This document shows, piece by piece, positions 11,381 to 18,540 of a DNA stretch of 37,708 bases. The notes below the pieces were generated by a model. That model made no database searches. It was not told the DNA's origin and worked only from the letters and a program-made list of their open reading frames with translations. Both the position numbers and the translations under genes were made by a program. Source of the stretch: Eubacteriales bacterium (GTDB lineage: Bacteria > Bacillota > Clostridia > Lachnospirales > Lachnospiraceae). Location: the NCBI GenBank assembly GCA_030527665.1, contig JAUNAK010000023.1:1-37708 (forward strand). Reading direction: 5' to 3'. Position 1 is the stretch's first letter; every line of letters starts with the position of its first letter.

Positions 11381-13475
11381 ATCGATCTTCGATCTGCTTC
11401 ATCAGATAGCGTCCGACCCTGTCGGAAAAATGCTCAATGGACCGGATGTAGGCAAAATCCTTTCCGAAGATCCGTCTCTCCGCATCCAGTTCCGACTCCT
11501 CGCCCACAAAAACGCCCAATACAGCCACATTATTCTGTCGGAGGTATCGCACTTCCCCTCCGGCGTCCAAAACGGCTCTGCGGCCCAGATACGGCTCCGG
11601 ATGACGTACATTCGGCCGGTTGATCATGACATCATTGGGTTTTCCGTCACTGAGAACGATCAGGACCTTGCTGTCCTCTTCTCTCTGCAGCAGCGTCCTG
11701 CCGATCGTCCGAATCGCCAGGCCGTCCCGGTTGTTGGAATTTGTAGTAAAATCGAAAATATTCTGATTGGCCTGTCTGCCGTCCTCGTATTCCCGAAAAC
11801 GCTGCAGCACCGTATAATTCCAAAACGTACAGAAGCTCATGACCCGGCAGGGGATCTGCAGCTCCGACATGGCTTCTGCAATAATGTATGCCTGCAGCGC
11901 CACCGGCATCTGCCGTTTTCTCTGGGAACCGCTGGCATCGATCAGCAGATCAACCGCAAAGGATCTGGCATCGTTCTGCAGCTTCCTCGTAAACAGCTGT
12001 GCATTTTCCGTACGTCCCACATTCCAGAGTGCGGACGGCACGATCTGCCCGTAATCGGAACGGATGTACTCTTCCTCTTCCTGCACTACCAGTGCTTTTC
12101 TGAGCATATCCGCCAGGCTGCGGATCTGGTGCCGCACGATCGTATAATTCTGCTTATAGAAATCGATGGTCTTGGTTCTCTGCTTTTCGGCAAGTGCATA
12201 CTGATAATTCCGAAGCACGGGGTTTTTGAGAATGCCGTCCGTAATATAAATACTGCAGTCCGCATGGATTCCCCGGCACATCATATGATTGATTCTTTTT
12301 TCTTCCAGCGGTGTCAGATAGGTGCGCCCAAAGTTGCGTTCTACGTAGCTGTACGCCTGCTCCAACGCCTTTTCATCCACAAGAACCAGCTTTTTCTTCT
12401 CATTTCCGCTATCCGGCGGCTCCTTCTCTTCTTCCGTCTGCTTCTGCTCTTCCGGCATCTGATCCAGCTGGCTCATGGCCTCTGTCATCTTTTCCAGCAC
12501 ATATTCCATGGAGCTTTCCGCCGCTTCTTCATCCAGAAAATCCTTCCAGGAAAATTCCAGCAGTTCCTCCGGCGTGACCGCCAGTACTTCCTCCAGCGTT
12601 CCGTACTTCCGTACAAAAGCCGGATCCACAACTCCGTTGTATACCTCGTCGATGGCACGGATGATCTCCATTGTCTCTTCCGCATGCTGCAGCTCATGAA
12701 GACGTTCCATCCATACAGCGATCTGCGGCTGGATACAGGGACTTCCGTCCAGTTTTTCCCGGAACAGTGCAGCCTTCAATCGTCCCAGCGGATAGGCAGT
12801 CATCTTACCGAAATCTCTCTCCAGTGCGTCATCCAGTGCCTTCCGCCGCAGCGTACGGATCCCGGCACGCTCCGCATCCAGCCGCTGTCCGATTGCTTCT
12901 TCGATGCACAGCTGCGCCGAATCCAGCAGTGCCGTCTGATCCGCATGCCGGTAGATCTTCTTCAGCAGATACATGGCGATCGCATCCTGATCAAAATAGC
13001 GTGCAAGACCGCCCTGCTTGATTCCATCATAGACGGTGATATTCGGTGATTTCTGATAGCTGCTGAGATCCGGCTTCACCTGCAGCGAATAATCGCCGGT
13101 AATTGTCCAGATCAGGTTCCTGATACGCATCTCCAGCTCGAATTCCGAAACATCCAGAACATCCGCAGACGCACCTCTGCTCTCAAAGTCCGCCTGCAGA
13201 GATGCCCGGAAGCTGTCGCTTCCTCCAATGCTCTCTGCCTGATTCTCCTGTGCAGAGATTTCCTGTCCAGGCATTTCCTTTCCAGACTTTTCCTGCCCGG
13301 AGATTTGCCGCACCGCACCGTCCGATTCCCGTTTTTCCTGTCTCCTGACTCCCTCTGCTGCAGATGCCTTCCGATCCTGCACCATCCGTGTCCCCTGCAT
13401 GTCCGGCTCCGGAAACAACGGATCTTTGCTGATCATTTTTTCCAGTTTTCTTAGTTCCCGGGTTCTCCTGCTCAC
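11379..13475 (-). CDS. VWA-domain protein of the CobT/NorD type, MoxR partner
   Basis: A 698-residue protein with a C-terminal von Willebrand A domain. The metal-ion-dependent adhesion motif is D513-A-S515-G-S517 (LLIDASGSQ), and the later MIDAS aspartate is in VLSDGKPNDV. Residues 1 to about 105 are charged and Gln/Glu-rich, including EKSGKEMPGQEISAQENQ-type repeats; the middle is helical. This layout matches VWA partners of MoxR-family ATPases (CobT, NorD, RavA-ViaA-like), which pair with an AAA+ ring to remodel or metallate a client protein. It starts with GTG directly after the TAA of the MoxR gene, with GAGG about 11 bases upstream, implying translational coupling. No CobN-like chelatase subunit or other obvious client lies next door, so the target is unknown. 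It is unlikely to be a cobalt chelatase gene. Confidence 0.85.
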   Translation of the reverse strand: MSRRTRELRKLEKMISKDPLFPEPDMQGTRMVQDRKASAAEGVRRQEKRESDGAVRQISGQEKSGKEMPGQEISAQENQAESIGGSDSFRASLQADFESRGASADVLDVSEFELEMRIRNLIWTITGDYSLQVKPDLSSYQKSPNITVYDGIKQGGLARYFDQDAIAMYLLKKIYRHADQTALLDSAQLCIEEAIGQRLDAERAGIRTLRRKALDDALERDFGKMTAYPLGRLKAALFREKLDGSPCIQPQIAVWMERLHELQHAEETMEIIRAIDEVYNGVVDPAFVRKYGTLEEVLAVTPEELLEFSWKDFLDEEAAESSMEYVLEKMTEAMSQLDQMPEEQKQTEEEKEPPDSGNEKKKLVLVDEKALEQAYSYVERNFGRTYLTPLEEKRINHMMCRGIHADCSIYITDGILKNPVLRNYQYALAEKQRTKTIDFYKQNYTIVRHQIRSLADMLRKALVVQEEEEYIRSDYGQIVPSALWNVGRTENAQLFTRKLQNDARSFAVDLLIDASGSQRKRQMPVALQAYIIAEAMSELQIPCRVMSFCTFWNYTVLQRFREYEDGRQANQNIFDFTTNSNNRDGLAIRTIGRTLLQREEDSKVLIVLSDGKPNDVMINRPNVRHPEPYLGRRAVLDAGGEVRYLRQNNVAVLGVFVGEESELDAERRIFGKDFAYIRSIEHFSDRVGRYLMKQIEDR

Positions 13476-14405
13476 TTAGAATACATCCTCTCTGGTCCAG
13501 TCCTCCGGAATTCTGGTTGATACCACATCCTGCACGATCTCCTTCTCCAGAATATCGAAGCATTTATTAACGACACCCATCTGCAGTGCTTTCCAGGGAA
13601 GGATACCCTGACGGATCGTTCCCAGTGCGCCAAGAATACCACGAAGATCCAGACTCTTTGTAGAGATCTCCCCATGCTCCGCTTTCAGCTGCAGATCCAG
13701 GAACAGACCGGCCAGCTGTTCCGCTGCCTGTACGGAGATCTCCGGATATCTGGTCCTGATAATGAAGTCCAGGGAGTCTTCGGTCTGCGGCGGCATATCG
13801 ATCACCAGGAAGCGGGATACCAGTGCTTCATTTAAGTCTCTGGTTCCTGCATAGCCATAGTTCATCGTACCGATGAAACGTGCCGCCGGATGCAGCTGGA
13901 TCTTGTCATATCCAGGAATATCGATGCTGCGTCGGAAGTCCAGTGTCGCATGCAGAACCGAGACCGCATCGTTTTTGGCCATATTGATCTCATCCAGTAC
14001 ACAGAAGCCGCCATATTCCGCACAACGGCTGATACTGCCTTTCCGAAGCTGTACCTCATTGTTCCGAAAGGTATCAGTACCGATCAATTCCGCACTGCTG
14101 GTATTCACATGAAAAGAAACGCCGTAGGTCGGACGTCCGAAGATCCAGGCCAGATTCTCCGCCAGCACATTTTTGCCGGTAGCCTTCGGTCCTGCCAGCA
14201 GCAGATTGCTACCCTCCAGGATCGCTGCCATCGCCATCTCCAGCACATCCCGTCCGTAAAAGGGCATAACCGGGCGAAGCACTCTCTCCCGTACCGATTC
14301 ATCCACCGGGGTATTCTCCCGAAATTCCTTTGCCGCCCGGATCAAAGCCGGGTCGACTCCCTGCGCCTCCAGATAATCAAAATCTCCCTGTACAGCAGTC
14401 GCCAT
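13476..14405 (-). CDS. MoxR/CobS-type AAA+ ATPase
   Basis: A cytoplasmic AAA+ ATPase expected to form a ring and act with the adjacent VWA protein. The Walker A is GPKATGKN (residues 72-79), the Walker B FCVLDEI (134-140, acidic pair D138-E139), sensor 1 is N182 in GTMNYG, and the arginine finger is probably R198 in ALVSRF. The length (309) fits the MoxR family. A GAGAGG and a GGAAGG lie within about 18 bases upstream of the ATG. Its TAA abuts the GTG of the VWA gene. A promoter with a perfect TATAAT lies about 80 bases upstream, directly behind the terminator of a separate leftward transcript. CobS, NorQ and general MoxR proteins cannot be distinguished here, but the absence of cobalamin or nitric oxide reductase genes favours a general MoxR role. 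Confidence 0.9.
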   Translation of the reverse strand: MATAVQGDFDYLEAQGVDPALIRAAKEFRENTPVDESVRERVLRPVMPFYGRDVLEMAMAAILEGSNLLLAGPKATGKNVLAENLAWIFGRPTYGVSFHVNTSSAELIGTDTFRNNEVQLRKGSISRCAEYGGFCVLDEINMAKNDAVSVLHATLDFRRSIDIPGYDKIQLHPAARFIGTMNYGYAGTRDLNEALVSRFLVIDMPPQTEDSLDFIIRTRYPEISVQAAEQLAGLFLDLQLKAEHGEISTKSLDLRGILGALGTIRQGILPWKALQMGVVNKCFDILEKEIVQDVVSTRIPEDWTREDVF

Positions 14406-14484
14406 ATCCTTCCATTCCTCTCATTCAATAATCGTTTTGCAGCTTCGTTCCTCCTGTAGATCCGGAAGCCGTCAGCTGTTTCCG

Positions 14485-14514
14485 ATTATACATGAAACCT
14501 CGAAAAAAAAGCAA
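14485..14514 (-). promoter_or_regulatory. moxR-VWA promoter
   Basis: Read leftward: TTGCTT (14509-14514), 18 bases, TATAAT (14485-14490) in a TG-extended context. The -35 overlaps the U-tract of the terminator just upstream, so this promoter restarts transcription immediately after that terminator. Confidence 0.5.
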
Positions 14515-14560
14515 AAAAATAAAGGGCTATTCGATTTCTTTTTGCTCATCGAATAGCCCT
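14511..14560 (-). terminator. leftward intrinsic terminator
   Basis: A perfect 13-bp stem (14523-14535 with 14548-14560, AGGGCTATTCGAT) with a 12-base loop. Read leftward it is followed by TTTATTTTTTT, so it ends a transcript coming from the right, not one from moxR. Confidence 0.82.
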
Positions 14561-14604
14561 GTTAATGAATATCCAGAAGTTTCACTGTATAACCTCTCTT
14601 TCAT
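14527..14604 (-). CDS. possible 25-residue peptide
   Basis: ATG frame read leftward, starting MKERLYSETSGYSLTG and ending in a TAG inside the terminator stem. It has no good ribosome binding site of its own. The same frame stays open upstream to a TAA at 14674-14676, beyond which lies MRLSDE with a proper AGGAG site. The pieces may therefore be one small gene of about 54 codons broken by a stop. No family is recognised. Confidence 0.25.
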   Translation of the reverse strand: MKERLYSETSGYSLTGLFDEQKEIE

Positions 14605-15010
14605 CTTATTCAGTTTTTTGAAGGTTCTTACCTTTTTCAGATCTCCTTTTTGAATTCGTCCTGTTATTATTGTTTATTCATCCGACAGTCTCATTGCACT
14701 CCTGCAAGTAATTTTTTATGAGTTAGCTGAGTTCATATATAAAAATCTTAACGGAGCTCTTCGTATGATTACTTTTATATATCAATCGGTAATAACATAA
14801 TAATAATAAAATTAATTCTCCATGGGACCTTCCTCCAAGTAATTGGATATTTAAGAAATCAACTGCGGAATGTAATCTTTGTCTTCTGATCGTTATGTCG
14901 ATCCTGCTTGTTGATCAATAGATAAAACCTTATGTTTCAAAAATCCTATGATACTGATCTTGTCTTCTTGTATAAAAGATTGTTTCCTGCTTGTTTGATT
15001 CCTTGATTGT

Positions 15011-15039
15011 ATGTTACGACACTTTGCAGCATATGTCAA
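15011..15039 (-). promoter_or_regulatory. strong leftward promoter
   Basis: Read leftward: TTGACA (15034-15039), exactly 17 bases, TAACAT (15011-15016). This is one of the best sigma-A matches in the window, yet no conventional gene follows it. Confidence 0.6.
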
Positions 15040-15058
15040 TAGTTTTTGATAATTTATT

Positions 15059-15108
15059 TTGACATTATTTATTTTCAGAATATTCCATCTATGAAATCCA
15101 ATTCATAG
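15059..15108 (+). promoter_or_regulatory. promoter and operator-like palindrome for the secreted repeat protein
   Basis: TTGACA (15059-15064), 16 bases, then TATTCC (15081-15086) as a candidate -10. Just downstream, at the expected transcription start, is a perfect inverted repeat CTATGAA (15089-15095) / TTCATAG (15102-15108) that could be a repressor site. The leftward promoter at 15011-15039 is divergent from it and only about 20 bases away. Confidence 0.4.
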
Positions 15109-15182
15109 ACGAACAAATATTTCCTGTACCGAAGAAACATGCTATGCTTACAGTATCTTATATGTAACAAGGGAGAGAAATT

Positions 15183-15962
15183 ATGAAACTGAAACGAATC
15201 AAACAACTGGCATTGCAGACAGTACTGGCTTTTTCTCTGATTCTCGGAGGATCGCTTTTATCTGCCGCTCCTGTTCACGCTGCTGATACCGTCGATATGT
15301 ATCGTCTGTATAATCCCAATACAGGTGAACATTTTTACACAGCCAGCAGCGTAGAACGCATTCATCTGTACAGACTGGGCTGGAAAGAGGAAGGTGTAGG
15401 CTGGGTTGCCCCAAAACTCTCTTCTGCACCGGTTTACCGTCTGTATAACCCGAATGCCGGAGACCATCACTATACTACAAATCCAGCTGAAAGAGCCAAT
15501 CTGGTTGCTGTAGGCTGGAGTGACGAAGGCATCGGCTGGTACTCCGATGATTCAAAATCAATTGCCGTGTATCGTCAGTACAATCCGAATGCTGTGGCAG
15601 GATCCCACAATTTTACAACAAGCAAGGCTGAAAACGATCATCTGTCCACTGTCGGATGGAAAGCAGAGGGCATCGCCTGGTATGCATTCGGTGCCGGTTT
15701 TGCAGATCCGATCGAGGTTCCTGTTCCGGAACCGCAGGTTGAAGACCCTGCCGTAAATGAACCGCAGCCTGCACCTTCTACTGATACTGACAATAATCAG
15801 ACCTCCGGTACGTATGTTCTGAACCCCAACAGCAAAGTCTTCCATCGGGAACACTGCCCGTCTGTCAACCGCATGAATCCCGGAAACAGAGTCTACACCA
15901 CGGAAAGCAGAGATTCCATCACCGGCAAAGGATATAAACCCTGCAGCAACTGCCGACCATAA
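15183..15962 (+). CDS. secreted protein with three DUF5648-like repeats and a C-terminal Cys/His motif
   Basis: Residues 1-33 are a classical signal peptide (KRIK, hydrophobic core, cleavage after PVHA). Three repeats of about 36 residues follow at 39-74, 84-120 and 129-167. Each has the pattern YRLYNPN..G.HHYTT...E...L...GW..EGIGWY seen in DUF5648-type domains of extracellular Firmicutes proteins, often beside hydrolases. A Pro/Asp/Glu-rich linker (about 172-208) leads to a C-terminal domain with H221, C225, C254 and C257 (FHREHC ... CSNC). This looks like the small metal-binding motif found at the ends of many secreted nucleases and cell-wall proteins. No catalytic domain is present. GGGAGAG precedes the ATG. 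The gene is monocistronic with its own terminator. It probably binds an extracellular target; the ligand is unknown. Confidence 0.85.
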   Translation: MKLKRIKQLALQTVLAFSLILGGSLLSAAPVHAADTVDMYRLYNPNTGEHFYTASSVERIHLYRLGWKEEGVGWVAPKLSSAPVYRLYNPNAGDHHYTTNPAERANLVAVGWSDEGIGWYSDDSKSIAVYRQYNPNAVAGSHNFTTSKAENDHLSTVGWKAEGIAWYAFGAGFADPIEVPVPEPQVEDPAVNEPQPAPSTDTDNNQTSGTYVLNPNSKVFHREHCPSVNRMNPGNRVYTTESRDSITGKGYKPCSNCRP

Positions 15963-16002
15963 TCCAGCATGACATGAGCCAAAGGATACTTACGTAAAAA
16001 AG

Positions 16003-16029
16003 ACCCCGCCATCCGGCGGGATCCTTTTT
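16003..16029. terminator. terminator between the secreted protein and phosphohexomutase genes
   Basis: A CCCGCC (16005-16010) / GGCGGG (16015-16020) stem with ATCC loop, extended by G-A-C/A-T-C pairs, is preceded by AAAAAA and followed by CCTTTTT. It can act on both converging genes. Confidence 0.8.
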
Positions 16030-16059
16030 CTATCCATTTATTTTGTTTTGCTTAATAAA

Positions 16060-17742
16060 TTAAGAGAACAGCGGCTTCAGTGCTGCAGCCAGCTCATCTT
16101 TTGCTGCCTGTGCCTCTGCCAGATCTTTACCCTTGGTTGTGAAGTAGGTCTTGATCTTCGGCTCGGTTCCGGACGGACGAACAACAACGGTATCGCCGGT
16201 CTCCAGACCGTAGATCAGAACATTCGCTTTCGGCAGACCAGTCTCTTCCGGCTTCTGATAATCGGTTGCGGATACAACGGCTCTTCCTGCGATCTCCTTC
16301 GGCGGATTCTTACGCAGTTCTTCCATGATGCCTGCCATCTTGTCCATTCCGGTCAGTCCCGGGAACTCGAAGCTGTCAACCTGGTTCAGGAAGCGTCCGT
16401 ACTGTGCGTAGATCTCCTCCAGACGCTGCTTAATGGAGGAACCGATGCTTCTGTAATATGCAGCCATCTCACAGATCAGCATGGATCCGATAACGGCATC
16501 CTTATCACGTACATACGGTCCTGCCAGATATCCGTAGCTCTCCTCGAATCCGAAGATGAAACGGTCAACTTCGCCGGCAGCCTCCAGCTGTGCGATCTGA
16601 TCGCCGATCCACTTGAATCCGGTCAGAGTATGACGAAGCTCTACACCGTAGTTCTTAGCCACCAGATCGGCAAGCGGTGTGGAAACGATGGATTTAACAG
16701 CAACGGCATTCTCCGGCATCGTGCCTTTCTCAATGCGGCCTGCACAGATGTAATCCAGAAGAAGAACACCCATCTCATTACCGGAAACCAGCTCATAGGA
16801 GCCATCCGGGCATTTCATTGCGATACCAACACGGTCAGCATCCGGGTCGGTAGCCAGCATCAGATCTGCACCAACTTCTTTTGCCAGTTCCAGACCTTTT
16901 TCCAGAGCTGCGAAGATCTCCGGGTTCGGATAGGAACAGGTTGTAAAGTAACCGTTCGGATATTCCTGCTCTTTAACAATGGTAACATCAGTGATACCGA
17001 TATCCTTCAGAATACGGGTAACCGGTACCAGTCCGGTTCCGTTCAGCGGAGAGTAAACCAGTTTCAGTCCTGCGGTTTTGCACAGGCCCGGTCTTACCTG
17101 ACGTGCTTCAATTGCTTCATACAGAGCATTCTTGCAGTCATCACCAACGAACTTGATCAGACCCTTCTCTACGCCTTCTGCGAAGGACATGTATTTTGCC
17201 CCTGTCAGTACGTCTGTTTTCTGAATAGAATCGTATACAACTGCAGCTGCATCATCGGTCATCTGGCAGCCGTCCGGTCCGTAAGCCTTGTAGCCGTTGT
17301 ACTGAGCCGGGTTATGGGATGCGGTAACCATGATACCTGCATTGCAGTTATAGTAACGGGTTGCAAAGCTCAGTGCCGGAACCGGCATAAGCTCGTCATA
17401 AATACGAACATTGATTCCGTTGGCAGCAAGCACACCTGCAGCATCTCTTGCAAAGTTCCAGCCTTTCAGACGGCTGTCATAGCTGATGGCAACGGTCTGT
17501 GTACCGCCCTGTGTCTTGACCCAGTCAGCAACACCCTGTGTAGCCTGACGAACGACCCAGATATTCATACGGTTTGTACCTGCACCTAAGGTACCTCTCA
17601 GACCTGCAGTACCGAACTGCAGTGCAACTGCAAAACGATCCTTGATCGCATCGTCATCGTTCTGAATATCCTGCAGTTCCTTATTCAGATCGCAGTCGAT
17701 CAGGTCAGCTTCCAGCCAACGTTTATACTCTTCCTGATACAT
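16060..17742 (-). CDS. phosphoglucomutase / phosphomannomutase (alpha-D-phosphohexomutase)
   Basis: Interconverts hexose 1- and 6-phosphates in the cytoplasm. With glycogen phosphorylase, also in this window, it would channel glucose-1-phosphate to glucose-6-phosphate. The family landmarks are present in order: GTAGLRG near the N-terminus, the phosphoserine loop TASHNP, the magnesium site DPDADR, the sugar-binding loop GFEESYG, and the phosphate-binding RPSGTEPKIK. I start at MYQEEYKRW (560 residues) because GGAG lies six bases upstream; an in-frame ATG seven codons earlier (17763) has no such site. It is closest to the PgcA-like long phosphoglucomutases of Firmicutes, though substrate preference cannot be read from sequence. 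It is monocistronic with a strong promoter. Confidence 0.95.
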   Translation of the reverse strand: MYQEEYKRWLEADLIDCDLNKELQDIQNDDDAIKDRFAVALQFGTAGLRGTLGAGTNRMNIWVVRQATQGVADWVKTQGGTQTVAISYDSRLKGWNFARDAAGVLAANGINVRIYDELMPVPALSFATRYYNCNAGIMVTASHNPAQYNGYKAYGPDGCQMTDDAAAVVYDSIQKTDVLTGAKYMSFAEGVEKGLIKFVGDDCKNALYEAIEARQVRPGLCKTAGLKLVYSPLNGTGLVPVTRILKDIGITDVTIVKEQEYPNGYFTTCSYPNPEIFAALEKGLELAKEVGADLMLATDPDADRVGIAMKCPDGSYELVSGNEMGVLLLDYICAGRIEKGTMPENAVAVKSIVSTPLADLVAKNYGVELRHTLTGFKWIGDQIAQLEAAGEVDRFIFGFEESYGYLAGPYVRDKDAVIGSMLICEMAAYYRSIGSSIKQRLEEIYAQYGRFLNQVDSFEFPGLTGMDKMAGIMEELRKNPPKEIAGRAVVSATDYQKPEETGLPKANVLIYGLETGDTVVVRPSGTEPKIKTYFTTKGKDLAEAQAAKDELAAALKPLFS

Positions 17743-17804
17743 TTCTATCTCCATCCTTTCCATTTACTTCATAAGCATAGTTTTTGGATAAAATTGCTGA
17801 TTTA

Positions 17805-17833
17805 ACTATAATATTTTCGCTCTATTCTGTCAA
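17805..17833 (-). promoter_or_regulatory. phosphohexomutase promoter
   Basis: Read leftward: TTGACA (17828-17833), 17 bases, TATAGT (17805-17810), almost consensus. Transcription should start near 17798, about 55 bases before the start codon. Confidence 0.65.
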
Positions 17834-17861
17834 ATCCATATACACGGACAATCTAGAAAAG

Positions 17862-17913
17862 TTCTGTGTCTGTCTATTTTTTAACCTGTACAAATTCTGT
17901 ATCTGCCCATTTT
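17862..17913. repeat. two direct repeats upstream of the phosphohexomutase promoter
   Basis: TTCTGTGTCTGTCTATTTT (17862-17880) and TTCTGTATCTGCCCATTTT (17895-17913) agree at 16 of 19 positions and are 33 bases apart, about three helical turns. They lie just upstream of the -35 and could be regulator sites. Confidence 0.45.
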
Positions 17914-17948
17914 GTCAGATTTCATCAGCCCCAAAACGAACGCATCCA

Positions 17949-18536
17949 TTATTTCTTCTTTATTTTGAATATTCCGATCGGTGCGTGCTGTCCGTTCTGC
18001 GACCGGTAGCCGCGGATCTCGCAGTTATGCATCTTCGGTCTCCAGACTATGCCGTTTCTGCGGTCACTGAGATACCCGTTCAGACCGCGAAGGATACCAC
18101 CATGAGCCGTGATCAGTACGTTCTCATAACCCTTCTGTTCCAGTTCTTTGAGGAACGACTGACTTCTTCCGGTAATCTCTGCAATAGTCTCTACCGTCTT
18201 CGGTGCCGGAAAGATCTCCGGAAGCGACCAGTAGAGAGTCATCGGAAGTCCCAGCAGATAATATTTCTTTCCTTCATATTTACCGAAGTTCACTTCGATC
18301 AGACGCTTGTCGATCCGGATATCCTCTTTCTTCCATCCGCTGATCAGAGAAGCTGTCTCGATCGCCCGGTCGAGCGGACTCGCAAATACGGCATCAAATT
18401 TCACATCACCAAGCATTTTCCCCGCATCTCTCGCCTGCTGTCTGCCGGTCTCACTCAGCGGTTCATCCGTCAGTCCCTGCATTAATTTCGATTTATTCAG
18501 TCTGGTCTGCCCATGACGCGCAAGATATATATTCAT
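17949..18536 (-). CDS. histidine phosphatase family protein (phosphoglycerate mutase-like)
   Basis: A 195-residue member of the histidine phosphatase superfamily. The N-terminal LARHGQT holds the phospho-accepting His, followed by QGLTDEPLSETGRQQA, the acid region IEVNFGKYEGK and the second His in TAHGGILRG. Members of this size include cofactor-dependent phosphoglycerate mutases, alpha-ribazole phosphatases and broad phosphatases; the sequence does not decide. I start at MNIYLARHGQT: its GGAG lies inside the end of argC, and only four bases separate the argC stop from this ATG, so the two genes are co-transcribed and probably coupled. An upstream in-frame ATG (18563) would overlap argC. No link to arginine synthesis is known for such proteins. 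Confidence 0.88.
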   Translation of the reverse strand: MNIYLARHGQTRLNKSKLMQGLTDEPLSETGRQQARDAGKMLGDVKFDAVFASPLDRAIETASLISGWKKEDIRIDKRLIEVNFGKYEGKKYYLLGLPMTLYWSLPEIFPAPKTVETIAEITGRSQSFLKELEQKGYENVLITAHGGILRGLNGYLSDRRNGIVWRPKMHNCEIRGYRSQNGQHAPIGIFKIKKK

Positions 18537-18540
18537 ACTC

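Larger units (their letters stand above)
14511..15004 (-). ncRNA. candidate small RNA or small-peptide transcript
   Basis: A near-perfect promoter and a perfect terminator stem define a leftward unit of roughly 480-490 bases. Only tiny frames start with ATG inside it: a 3-codon frame at 14812-14823 behind a good GGAGGAAGG site, a 6-codon frame at 14674-14694 behind AGGAG, and a 25-codon frame at 14527-14604 whose stop lies in the terminator stem. I tested by eye for RNase P, tmRNA, SRP RNA and T-box consensus and found none. It could be a regulatory RNA, a peptide gene, or a decayed gene that kept its signals. Confidence 0.4.
14406..15182. other. long AT-rich gap holding a candidate leftward transcript
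   Basis: No conventional gene fits. It contains the moxR promoter, an intrinsic terminator facing left (14511-14560), a near-consensus leftward promoter (15011-15039), tiny reading frames between them, and the rightward promoter and operator-like palindrome of the secreted-protein gene. Two similar segments, both containing CAAGCAGGA preceded by ATCAA, lie near 14908-14924 and 14987-15000. Confidence 0.6.

Noticed and set aside
11379-14405. Cobalt chelatase subunits CobS and CobT
   Set aside because: Domain types fit, but there is no CobN and no cobalamin gene nearby; a general MoxR-VWA pair is safer.
14811-14860. RNase P RNA signature (GGAGGAAGGTCC resembles GAGGAAAGTCC)
   Set aside because: The match is imperfect, the partner ACAGAAA region is absent and the surroundings are far too AT-rich; the motif fits a ribosome binding site before a tiny frame.
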